Translations under genes and position numbers: made by a program
Shown: piece after piece, positions 15,086 through 24,300 of the stretch
How positions within the stretch are numbered: the stretch's first letter is position 1
Layout of the letters: each line of letters starts with the position of its first letter
Assembly: GCF_900009145.1 (NCBI RefSeq)
Contig: NZ_LN889801.1
Location: forward strand, 244,560 to 278,152
DNA: 33,593 nucleotides
Direction: 5' to 3'
DNA from: Planktothrix tepida PCC 9214
GTDB lineage: Bacteria; Cyanobacteriota; Cyanobacteriia; Cyanobacteriales; Microcoleaceae
The notes under the pieces: generated by a model
The model's input: the letters and a program-made list of their open reading frames with translations, nothing else
Databases searched by the model: none
Told to the model about the DNA's origin: nothing

Positions 15086-16168
15086 TTAGTGGGCTAACCA
15101 CCAGCCAAAACTCAAGCCCAGACCGGAGGTAATCGCTAAAATTAAAAAGGTGTAAAATCCATTGTAGGACGCAAGTAATTTTTCTCCGGCAACCATTTGC
15201 GCCACCGTCCCTGCAACCACAGCGATCGCACCCCAAGCCGCAATAATCACCTCTGGCTGCATTCGTTGGATCACCCGCATCATCGCTTGTTTCCCGGCGC
15301 CGATCCAAGCTCCGATCCATCCTCCTAAGACTAATCCCAATAAACTTCCGGTTCCCAGTTTCGCCCTAGACCGAAAAATCGCATCTAAAATAATTCCTAA
15401 CATTAATCCCATTATGGAGCCAAAACCCCCACCCACCAAAGAACTTAACCAGTCTCCCTTTTTCGTTCCGGCGATTAACCCAGCAATTGCCGCAATTCCC
15501 ATGATTGTCAAGAGCCCAATTACCCCTTTAGCAGGGCTTTCTGAGCCTGCCATCGCCCCTAATCCCAAGCCCACGCCTCCCCAGACTAGGGCGGTAATCA
15601 TCCCCCCAGCTTCGTTTCCTAACACCCATCCGGCGATCGCTCCGGCAAAGATTAAGGCCATTAACCAAGGTTGACCGGACTCAGAATCTTCACTCGCCGC
15701 GATCGTAACCATGAGCCAACCCACGCTGAGAAAGACCCAAACCCAGGAAGGAATCTTCAATGTGGTTAAAATCCAGGCAATGATGGCATAGCTGAGAAAG
15801 ACCCCGGTTAACCAACCCATTGGTAGAGGTGGGGAAGTTGGGGGCACTTCGACAGGCTTAGTGACCACAGGGGGAGTTGGGGGTACTTCGACAGGCTCAG
15901 TAACCACAGGGGGAGTTGGGAGGGTAGGGTAGGGGCTACTTAAATCTGTTTTTAAGGTTTCGTAGGCGTGGCTAATTTCTTTAAATTTGGCTTCCGCTTC
16001 CGCTTGTAAGATAGAATTCTGGGGATAGCGATCGGGATGCCAAATCAACGCCTGATGGCGATAGGCTTGTCTGACCTCCTCTAAGGACGCCCCCGGTTCT
16101 AGGTTTAAAATTTTGTAGTATTTTTCGATCTCCACGTTTGAAATCTGTTGATCTTCTTTTATTTTCAC
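15086..16168 (-). CDS. J-domain membrane protein with Gly-rich helices
   Basis: The N-terminal J-domain (about 14-75) contains YYKILNLEPGASLEEVRQAYRHQALIWHPDR with HPD at 44-46, needed to stimulate Hsp70 (DnaK) ATPase. A Pro/Val-rich linker (about 82-112) holds two 13-residue repeats, PPVVT(E/K)PVEVPPT. The remaining 245 residues are a string of Gly/Ala-rich hydrophobic helices, so the protein is probably a membrane-tethered J-protein; glycine-zipper-like packing is plausible. It lacks the G/F and zinc-finger regions of DnaJ, so it is a class C J-protein. The likely role is recruiting DnaK to a membrane site; its client is unknown. It diverges from polA across a 60-bp gap. Confidence 0.8.
   Translation of the reverse strand: MKIKEDQQISNVEIEKYYKILNLEPGASLEEVRQAYRHQALIWHPDRYPQNSILQAEAEAKFKEISHAYETLKTDLSSPYPTLPTPPVVTEPVEVPPTPPVVTKPVEVPPTSPPLPMGWLTGVFLSYAIIAWILTTLKIPSWVWVFLSVGWLMVTIAASEDSESGQPWLMALIFAGAIAGWVLGNEAGGMITALVWGGVGLGLGAMAGSESPAKGVIGLLTIMGIAAIAGLIAGTKKGDWLSSLVGGGFGSIMGLMLGIILDAIFRSRAKLGTGSLLGLVLGGWIGAWIGAGKQAMMRVIQRMQPEVIIAAWGAIAVVAGTVAQMVAGEKLLASYNGFYTFLILAITSGLGLSFGWWLAH
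15846..15923 (-). repeat. 39-bp tandem repeat inside the J-protein linker
   Basis: Two 39-bp copies (15846-15884 and 15885-15923) begin with ACTTCGACAGGCT. They differ at a few positions and keep the reading frame, adding one 13-residue unit each. The core CTTCGACAGGCTCAG is a dispersed repeat I recall from many bacterial genomes. Confidence 0.8.
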
Positions 16169-16228
16169 CTACAGAGGCAGAAGGCAGATCGTTAGAATAA
16201 AGATTGTATTGCGCTTGGATTAAAAACG

Positions 16229-19114
16229 GTGTTGGAACATCCCCTATTACTTTTGGTTGATGGTCATTCGTTGGCATTTCGTTCCTATTTTGCCTTTGGG
16301 AAAAGTCGCCAAGGAGGGTTACGCACGTCAACGGGTATTCCGACCAGTGTTTGTTTTGGGTTTTTGAAGTCATTATTAGACGTTATGGCAAGTCAAAAGC
16401 CGGATTATTTAGCGATCGCTTTTGATTTAGGAGTTCCTACGTTTCGTCATGAAGCGGATGAAAATTACAAAGCGGATCGCTCTGAAACGCCTCAAGATTT
16501 TATTGAAGATGTGCAGAATTTACAAGCGTTATTACAAGCGTTTGATTTAAGCATTGTTACGGCTCCGGGTTATGAAGCGGATGATGTTTTAGGAACCTTA
16601 GCCAACCGGGGAAGCCGGGAAGGATATCGAGTTAAAGTTTTATCGGGAGATCAGGATTTATTTCAATTAATTGATCTTGAAAAACAGATTAGTATTTTAC
16701 ATTTAGAACCGGGCAAAGGTAGTGTTCCTACAGAGTTTTTAGCTCAACAAGTTTATGATAAATTACAGATTTATCCTCATCAGGTGATTGATTATAAGGC
16801 ATTATGTGGCGATAAATCCGATAATATTCCAGGGGTGAAAGGCATTGGGAAAACTACGGCTGTTAAATTATTAGGAGAATATGGTTCCTTAGAAAATATC
16901 TATGCTCATCTTGAGGATATTAAAGGCGCAACTCGCCAAAAATTAGAGGAAGGAAAAGCCGATGCGGATCATTCTCAAACCTTAGCGCGAATTATTCAGG
17001 ATGTACCTTTAGAGGTTGGTTTAGAAAATTTTAAATTACAAGGGTTTGATGTCGCTAAAATTCAACCTATTTTAGAGAAATTAGCCTTTCAAACATTTTT
17101 AGGAAAAATCAATCAAATTCAACAGCAATTTAAAGGAATAATTCAAACAGAAGTTACAGAAAATCCGGTTACTGTTGGGGACGATATCGATTTTTGGACA
17201 CCGGAAGAAACCACAGCTTACCAAGAGCAAAAACGGTTAAATAGTCCTGTGTCTAACATTAAAGTGCGTTTAATTCAAACTTCAGACGCTTTAGAAGAGT
17301 TAGTTGATATTTTAAAACAGCATACTGATGTTAACTATCCCGTTGCTTGGGATACGGAAACCACCTCTTTAGAATTCCTAAAAGCGGAATTAGTTGGAAT
17401 AGGATGTTGTTGGGGAACAGAAGCAACCGATGTGGCTTATATTCCGTTAAATCATACTCAAGGAACAAATTTAGATAAAGTCCAAACGTTAGATCTTTTA
17501 CGTCCGATTTTAGAAAGTGATCGCTATCCTAAAACGTTTCAAAATGCTAAATATGATCGGTCAATTTTTAGATCTCAGGGCATTAATTTACAAGGTGTTG
17601 TCTTTGATCCAATGTTAGCCGATTATATTTTAAACCCGGAAGCTAATCATAATTTAATTGATTTAAGTCTCAGACATTTAGGATCTGAATTAATCGCTCC
17701 TAGTTATGATGAATTAGTTCCTAAAGGGAAAACTATTGCAGATATTAATATTAATCAAGTCGCTGAATATTGCGGAATGCAGGTTTATGTCACTTTTCAA
17801 TTAGTAGAAAGCATCAAAGCCAAATTGATAGATAAGCCTCATCTGATGAAACTTCTAACCGATGTTGAACAACCTTTAGAAGTTGTTTTAGCCGATATGG
17901 AATATTGGGGAGTAAATCTCGATATTGAATATTTGCAAACTTTGGCAGAGCAACTCGATAAACAGTTAGAAATTATTGAAAATCAAGCTTATGAACTAGC
18001 TGGAGAAAAATTTAATTTAGGTTCTCCTAAACAACTTAGCCAACTGTTATTTGAAAAATTAGAATTAAATACCAAAAAAACGCGCCAAACAAAAACAGGC
18101 TATTCAACGGATGTCAATGTTTTAGAAAAATTACAAGGAGATCATCCTATTATTGATGTTATATTAGAATATCGAACTTTAGCGAAACTGAAGTCAACTT
18201 ATGTGGATGCGTTACCCACAATGGTTGATGCTAAACAACGCATTCATACCAGTTTTAACCAAACCGTTACCGCAACAGGACGGTTATCTTCTTCTAATCC
18301 TAATTTACAGAATATTCCGATTAAAACTGAATTTTCTCGAAAAATTAGAAAAGCCTTTACAACGGAACCCAACTGGTTATTAGTATCAGCCGACTATTCC
18401 CAAATTGAACTCAGAATTTTAGCTCATTTAAGTCAAGAACCTATTTTATTAGACGCTTATCAAAATAATCAAGATGTTCATACCGTGACCGCTAAATTAT
18501 TATTTGAAAAAGACACCGTAACATCCGATGAACGACGGTTAGGGAAAACCATTAATTTTGGTGTAATCTATGGAATGGGAGCCCAACGATTTGCACGGGA
18601 AGCAAAGGTGAGTAGTGCAGAAGGTAAGCAATTTATTGAACGATTTAACCAACGCTATTCCCAGGTTTTTGCTTATTTAGAAACGGTTAAAAGACAAGCA
18701 ATTGCTCAAGGGTATGTCGAAACTATATTAGCAAGAAGACGGTATTTTGATTTTCAAGGAAGCAGCTTAAACAATTTAAAAGGAGTTGATATTAATTCCA
18801 TTGATTTAAGCCAATTAGGAAAAAAAATGGGTCAAAATGATGCCCAACTATTAAGAGCCGCTGCTAACGCTCCTATTCAAGGTTCCAGTGCTGATATTAT
18901 TAAAATGGCAATGGTACAAGTGCATCAACTATTAACTCAATATCAATCTCGATTAGTATTACAAGTTCATGATGAATTAGTCTTTGAAATTCCTGAGACG
19001 GAATGGGAAGAACTTCAACCCAAAATTAAAACTATTATGGAACAAGTGCTTCCTTTAAGTGTTCCTTTAGTTGTAGATATTCACGCTGGACAAAATTGGA
19101 TGGAAGCGAAATAA
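16229..19114 (+). CDS. polA: DNA polymerase I
   Basis: PolA fills gaps and removes Okazaki primers. The 961-residue protein has an N-terminal 5' nuclease (about 1-300) with VDGHSLAFRSY, EADD at 116-119, SGDQD and GDKSDNIPGVKGIGK. The 3'-5' exonuclease-like domain (about 340-530) keeps motif I (Asp375, Glu377) and motif II (Asn439, Asp443), but motif III YxxxD reads Tyr514-Cys-Gly-Met-Gln518. The polymerase domain carries motif A with Asp722, the O-helix (Arg769, Lys773, Phe777, Tyr781) and motif C with His914-Asp915. The start is GTG at 16229, chosen as the only upstream initiator fitting the family; a weak GGA lies about nine bases away. Confidence 0.95.
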   Translation: MLEHPLLLLVDGHSLAFRSYFAFGKSRQGGLRTSTGIPTSVCFGFLKSLLDVMASQKPDYLAIAFDLGVPTFRHEADENYKADRSETPQDFIEDVQNLQALLQAFDLSIVTAPGYEADDVLGTLANRGSREGYRVKVLSGDQDLFQLIDLEKQISILHLEPGKGSVPTEFLAQQVYDKLQIYPHQVIDYKALCGDKSDNIPGVKGIGKTTAVKLLGEYGSLENIYAHLEDIKGATRQKLEEGKADADHSQTLARIIQDVPLEVGLENFKLQGFDVAKIQPILEKLAFQTFLGKINQIQQQFKGIIQTEVTENPVTVGDDIDFWTPEETTAYQEQKRLNSPVSNIKVRLIQTSDALEELVDILKQHTDVNYPVAWDTETTSLEFLKAELVGIGCCWGTEATDVAYIPLNHTQGTNLDKVQTLDLLRPILESDRYPKTFQNAKYDRSIFRSQGINLQGVVFDPMLADYILNPEANHNLIDLSLRHLGSELIAPSYDELVPKGKTIADININQVAEYCGMQVYVTFQLVESIKAKLIDKPHLMKLLTDVEQPLEVVLADMEYWGVNLDIEYLQTLAEQLDKQLEIIENQAYELAGEKFNLGSPKQLSQLLFEKLELNTKKTRQTKTGYSTDVNVLEKLQGDHPIIDVILEYRTLAKLKSTYVDALPTMVDAKQRIHTSFNQTVTATGRLSSSNPNLQNIPIKTEFSRKIRKAFTTEPNWLLVSADYSQIELRILAHLSQEPILLDAYQNNQDVHTVTAKLLFEKDTVTSDERRLGKTINFGVIYGMGAQRFAREAKVSSAEGKQFIERFNQRYSQVFAYLETVKRQAIAQGYVETILARRRYFDFQGSSLNNLKGVDINSIDLSQLGKKMGQNDAQLLRAAANAPIQGSSADIIKMAMVQVHQLLTQYQSRLVLQVHDELVFEIPETEWEELQPKIKTIMEQVLPLSVPLVVDIHAGQNWMEAK

Positions 19115-19138
19115 TGATTTTCTATAAAGCAGCCTAGA

Positions 19139-20680
19139 TCAAGTAGATTTTGTATTAATTATTCGAGATCTATAGCTATCAAAAAGTTCATCAATTTTTT
19201 GGGGGTCAGATACAAGTGTTCCCCGTTCATCTCGAAAGGTGCGATCGCGATCGCCCTTAAAAGAAAGCCAATTAAAACTTGTTGTAACAGCAAATTTTCC
19301 ATCAGATATGAGGATTTTTGCGTGGGTATCTCCAAGACGTTTAAGGATAAAATTACCTTGGTACTGATTTGCTAATTTTTCAAGATTTTTCTCAGCTTGA
19401 ATATCAGATTTTGAATTTTTATCATCGTTTTCTCCTAAACCGTACCCAATCAAAACTTGTACTCCCCGTTTGAGAAGATTTTCAAACTGTTGAATAAACT
19501 TTTTATCCACAGAACTTGCTCGAATCCAAGGAGAGATAATCATTAAACGTTTTTGACTCTCTTTAAGTGCTTGTTCGAGGATAGGACGGTGTTCGTACAT
19601 TTCTAGCCATCGCATCGGAACTGAAGCTAGAATAGAATCAAGTTGAGCTTGAAGTTCTTTTATTTGCTGTTGTGCTTCTTGAAGCTTTTGATCAAGAATG
19701 AGTTTTTCCTGATCATCTTCAGTTTGTTCAAGAGTATTTTGAGTTGTTTGTATTTTTTCTTCTATTTGAGCTTGAGCAGCAAAAACTTTTTCCTTAATCG
19801 CTTCAATTTCTTGTAAAGGAGCTTGAGCAACAAATTCATATCCTAAAACTGCTTCAGCTAACTTTCGGGGTGCGCTCTCTTTTAGGTTTTCTAATATCTG
19901 AAGTTTTTTGATTCCATTAGTACGATCAAAAATTTCTTCATGATCATTAGAAATAACATCATCAATCGCAAAAGATACCTGAATATTATCACTATCTTTT
20001 GCCTTATAAATCAGCATCAAAGCGGGTTGAAAAAATATCGACCTGCGCTCAATAGCTTTCAAGGCTAAAAGGTCTCGCTCTTGCTTAACTCTGGCTTTGC
20101 TGGCTCCGTCAATCTGGCGAATAATTTTGTCTACATCTTTGAGTTTAAGATCGGAAATTTCTGGTGACTTTTTTGGAAAGGGATCAATTTCTATAATGTC
20201 TTGATTACGCAAGTCTTTTTGCTTAAGTAAACGTGACTCTAACTTTCCGTACCAACGAGGATACCGTAAAAGTCCATCAAAATTGATATCAAATGTTCGC
20301 TCTTCTGGAACAATAATTTTAGCCTCGCGGAGTGTTCCTTCACCTTTTTTCGTCAACTTCCAAACCTGTATCTGAGAGCCATCAGGAGCTATGAGGTCTA
20401 TATCCTCACTCATCCTTAAATTGATCATTGCATCCCTGACAATAGGCAATTCAATGCCAAGAAATCCAGCAATATCCGTTTCAGAGGATAAACCAGCATT
20501 AATCGATTTCAAGACATATTCTTCTATTGGTGGAATTGGTTTATGCAGTTGAGTTAGAGCTTGAACAGTAATTTTATAAACAGGTAAACCGACTTGTTTA
20601 CAACTCACTAAATCGAAGCCTGTACGATTATTGTAGCGACGCAGTTCTTCTGGAGAAAAATCGAGATTTTCTAACTTCAT
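19139..20680 (-). CDS. PLD-family nuclease, MkoB-like (type I Mokosh)
   Basis: The 513-residue protein begins with a winged-helix-like region (about 50-115: a YVLKSINAG helix, a DIAGFLGI turn, then DAMINLRM and a WKLTKKGEG wing). A mixed middle region follows, then a long coiled coil (about 285-350, Gln/Glu-rich) and a C-terminal PLD domain (about 365-505). The single HxKxxxxD motif is His453, Lys455, Asp460, with Asn470 in the following SFNW turn; one motif per chain implies a dimeric active site. It is the last gene of a four-gene minus-strand run, 10 bp after mazF, and converges on polA. With the kinase-helicase upstream it matches the PLD partner of Mokosh. DNA or RNA cleavage is inferred. 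Confidence 0.8.
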   Translation of the reverse strand: MKLENLDFSPEELRRYNNRTGFDLVSCKQVGLPVYKITVQALTQLHKPIPPIEEYVLKSINAGLSSETDIAGFLGIELPIVRDAMINLRMSEDIDLIAPDGSQIQVWKLTKKGEGTLREAKIIVPEERTFDINFDGLLRYPRWYGKLESRLLKQKDLRNQDIIEIDPFPKKSPEISDLKLKDVDKIIRQIDGASKARVKQERDLLALKAIERRSIFFQPALMLIYKAKDSDNIQVSFAIDDVISNDHEEIFDRTNGIKKLQILENLKESAPRKLAEAVLGYEFVAQAPLQEIEAIKEKVFAAQAQIEEKIQTTQNTLEQTEDDQEKLILDQKLQEAQQQIKELQAQLDSILASVPMRWLEMYEHRPILEQALKESQKRLMIISPWIRASSVDKKFIQQFENLLKRGVQVLIGYGLGENDDKNSKSDIQAEKNLEKLANQYQGNFILKRLGDTHAKILISDGKFAVTTSFNWLSFKGDRDRTFRDERGTLVSDPQKIDELFDSYRSRIINTKST

Positions 20681-20690
20681 ATTTATTTAA

Positions 20691-21053
20691 CTAAATCTCT
20701 ATTTCGGGTAATAGGTTCATTAATTTAGCAACTACTTCAATTAGGACTTCTGGAGGCATTTTACAAGCAAACTCTGCTTGCCTTGCTTGCCAATCAAAGG
20801 ATTTAATTTGATCGGCTAAAACAACTCCTGATACTGCCAATCCTTCTGGAATTGCTACTTCAAAAGGATAACCTTTTACTCGGCTAGTAATTGGACAGAC
20901 TAAAGCTAGTCCAACTCGGCGATTATATGTTGTTTTTGAGATAACAATAGCTGGACGACGACCTGCCTGTTCCCTCCCTAATTGCGGAATAAAGTCAATC
21001 CAAATGATATCACCTTGACGGGGAATATACAACTGAGGATTATCAGAATTCAT
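20691..21053 (-). CDS. mazF: MazF-type mRNA interferase toxin
   Basis: MazF cuts mRNA at short sequence motifs. This 120-residue protein fits the PemK/MazF fold throughout: GDIIWIDFIPQLGREQAGRRPAIVIS at 14-39, CPITSRVKGYPFEV at 53-66, VLADQIKSFDW, and a C-terminal LMNLLP helix. Conserved positions align with E. coli MazF Glu24, Arg29 and Thr48 as Glu28, Arg33 and Thr56. It follows its antitoxin by only six bases and has no visible ribosome site, so translational coupling is likely. It precedes the PLD gene by 10 bp. Both pairs of neighbours therefore look co-transcribed. Coupling to the defence function is inference; a selfish addiction module is the alternative. Confidence 0.93.
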   Translation of the reverse strand: MNSDNPQLYIPRQGDIIWIDFIPQLGREQAGRRPAIVISKTTYNRRVGLALVCPITSRVKGYPFEVAIPEGLAVSGVVLADQIKSFDWQARQAEFACKMPPEVLIEVVAKLMNLLPEIEI

Positions 21054-21059
21054 ATATTA

Positions 21060-21269
21060 TTATAACCCAATTTCACTATGAATGCTATCAGGTTTGATTG
21101 CTTCTAATAATTGCTTCAATTGACTCTCTCTTTGAATTAAACAAGGTAATTTAGCAGCAATAATTTCAATTGCTAAATATTCTATTGATTCTTCTTTTAT
21201 TTCGGCTAGCAAAGAGAGTTGCTCAAAAAGCGTTTCCGAAATTTCTAATGTTATTTTGTGGTCTTTCAT
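21060..21269 (-). CDS. MazE-like antitoxin
   Basis: This 69-residue protein lies immediately before mazF, where its antitoxin is expected. The N-terminus (KITLEISETLFEQLSLLAEIKEESIEYLAIEIIAAKL) has one beta strand and two helices, a ribbon-helix-helix-like DNA-binding arrangement found in many cyanobacterial MazE-type antitoxins. The C-terminal 25 residues are charged and would bind and block MazF. Position, size and polarity support the call; sequence similarity to E. coli MazE is weak. AGGTG lies just before the ATG. An 82-bp gap separates it from the kinase-helicase gene, leaving room for a private autoregulated promoter. Confidence 0.8.
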   Translation of the reverse strand: MKDHKITLEISETLFEQLSLLAEIKEESIEYLAIEIIAAKLPCLIQRESQLKQLLEAIKPDSIHSEIGL

Positions 21270-21351
21270 TGAACACCTGCTTATTTCGTAATCTACCAGT
21301 TGTAAAATGAGTAATATACAGACTATTTACCCGATAAAGGCTATACAGGAA

Positions 21352-24300
21352 TTATAACCCAGGCTCAGTTAAATCGCAATTTTCACGGTGACATTCAATA
21401 TACTCTAAAACTCGGTGTAATGGATTCTCCTGTGAAGTTCGACAGAAATGGTGATCTCCCACAATTACTAAACCCACTTTACCTCTGGATAAAGCCACAT
21501 TTAATCGTTCTGCATCACGCAGAAAACCCACTTTACCTTGTTTGTTAGAACGAGTTACAGAATACACGGCAATATCAGCTTCACGTCCTTGGAACGCATC
21601 TACTGTATTACACTCAACTGTTAATGCTTGCCAATTGTTTAATTCTGAATTAAGCCTACGATTAAGTAATTTTAGCTGTGCTGCATACCCGGTTAAAACA
21701 GCCACACTATATTTTTTTTCAGCTTTTACTGCTGTCTGATTTAGCTGTTTGAGAAACTCAACAATGACGTTTACTTCACAGGGATTGTTAAAGCTAGAAT
21801 TTACAGACTGTTCATGAGAATTTTTAAGTTTACTTGTTGTTAACCAAGTAACGGTTTTTGGTAATATTTTAGCCAGGTCTTTATCGATATCTGTCCTGGC
21901 ACTTTTGAGTTGACCTTCATAAAAGCATTCACTAACTAAATTGCCAATTGGTGCAACCATCCGATGTTGAATCGTTAACATCTTGCGACACCCATCTGGG
22001 AGTGTTCTAAGCAGTCGATCAAATAGAGTTTCTCGAATATCATCTTGAGTCAGTTCGTATTCGTCTAAAAAGTCAGAATTTCTGCTAACTTCATCTTTAA
22101 AGGGTGGCAGTTGTTTAGGGTCACCAACCAATATCCAGCGATGAGATCGCGCCATTGGGACTAATACTTCTGTCGCCGTAGCTTTTGAAGCTTCATCAAC
22201 AATACACAGGTCAAATTCTATGTCTTGAATCTCTCTAGGAATTCCGATACAAGTCCCAGCTATTACTTGCGATCGCTTAATTAAAGGTATATTGAATTTG
22301 TCATTTCGACCAAACTGCTCAAACCATTCTGTTTGAATTTTTAGCAAGTTTTGTAGCATTTTTGAATCTGAATTATTTTGATCAATGAGTTGATTAATCT
22401 GTTCTTGTATCTCCTCAACCGATAATCTCAAAAGTTGATTGATACTACTTCTAGTTAATTCTTTTAACCGCTTGGCTTTTTCTTTCTGTTGCTGTCGCGC
22501 TTCTTTTAACTGCTGACGTAGAATGTTAATTTCCACTTCAATACTTTGACATTCCTCTAGCTTATCTTTGGGAATATGAGTTTCTAACAATGAATCTGGA
22601 TTTTCTATGTCGTAATTTATTGCTAGAATTTCATCTAAATCCTGTTTCCAGGCATTAACTTCTTCCCTGAAAGTTTCAATTTTTATTCCCAGATTTCTCA
22701 TTTCTTGAAATAGTGTGGCTATTTCACTGTTATGCCCAGAAATACCTCGTTGTGCTGACCAATTATCAATAAATTCCTGTCCTTTAGCGATCGCCGACTC
22801 TCTCCATTGTTCCATTTGTTCTTCCAGTAACAGAGAATGAACATTTTCTGATACCCTTTCATGGTTGCCAATTCGCAACAATTTCAAGTTAGGATCTTTC
22901 ACTTTAATTCGTTCTAATGCGTTATCTAGTGCAACATGAGTTTGTGAACTCAGCAAAATTCTAGTCTCAGGTTTTTGATTAAGAATTTGCAGAACAACTT
23001 CTGTAATAAATGTTGTTTTTCCTGTCCCTGGTGGCCCTTGAACAATTAGAAAATCTTCTGTAGAAAGTGCAGCTTTGACAACTTGTTCCTGTGATTCATT
23101 CAGAGATTGAATAAACTGCACATCCACTTCTAAATCAGGAATACGAACTTCTTGGGGATTGACAAGTAATTGGCGAATATCTGAACGGACTCCCCTATCA
23201 AATCTAATTGCATCTAGGGCATTTTTTTGTCGATTTAGGGAAACCTCAGCAGCACGAGTATCAAAACGTAATTCTCCAGATTGTGGGAGTCTTTCTGATT
23301 CTCCATATTTAATATAAAGAGTCAATTTGTCACCGATAACTTGCTCAACATCTCCCTCCAAGATGATCGATTCTTTGGCATTTTTCACATAGCGTGGTTG
23401 TCCACCTAGATCATCTTCTGGAAGTTCTGATAATTCAAAGGTAACGCGATTTCCATGATGAGTAAAGTCTTTGTATTTAATCGGTTTCTCTCTATTTTTT
23501 TCCCAATCACCCTTCGCTCTAAGAATATCCCACCAAACTTGAAATATTCGTTGCTTTTCTTTCTCATCTTCCTGTTCTTTTAAGTTATCTTCATGCTCTA
23601 TAACTGCATCCTCTAAATCCCGAATTACATCTTCTGCTTCATATAAATTCCGTGGCTTTCCAAATCTGAACTCGTAGGGAAGAATCCAAGAACGTTCTCG
23701 ACGTTGTTCTAATTGCCAGTAAGAAGTAGACCAAGCATTCAAAATAACTAGGTGCTGTCGTTGGTTTTGATCTATCTTTATATGATATCGATAGGAAATA
23801 CCATAAATTTCGTAGTGATCTTCACGGGACGCAGCATCGTTGGTGTCGTCCTTAAATTTAAAGGGACGAATGCCACAACCAGATTCATTATTGATATCTT
23901 CAAGGATAAGATTCTTGATCTCAACTTCTGAAGAAATCTTCAATTCATTCCTAAGTCGTTCTAAGCACCTTGGTGTAAGCTCAATAAAGCAAGGACGTTT
24001 TTTAATTTCTCCTGTTTTTGTCTTTCTTTGAATAGCATTAATTTCAGCTAACAATACATCTGCATTATGCTGACGCTCTGCGGGGTCTAAGGAAACAGCA
24101 CGCTCGATTACTTCTACGATTTCAGAGGGTGCATTAAACGCTTTTAGAGCGGTGGAAATATTATTATGTTCTGTTAGTTCAATATTAGTTAAACACTTCA
24201 AAACCAATACACCAAAACTGAAAACATCGCGGGTGTAAGTATAGGAACCATCATCAAATTCTGGCGGCGTGAATGTACGCGATACAAAGTCTTTGAGTGT

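Noticed and set aside
15414-15674. 86-codon plus-strand Pro/Ala-rich frame
   Set aside because: It is antisense to the Gly/Ala-rich helices of the J-protein; the Pro/Ala composition is a mirror of those codons.
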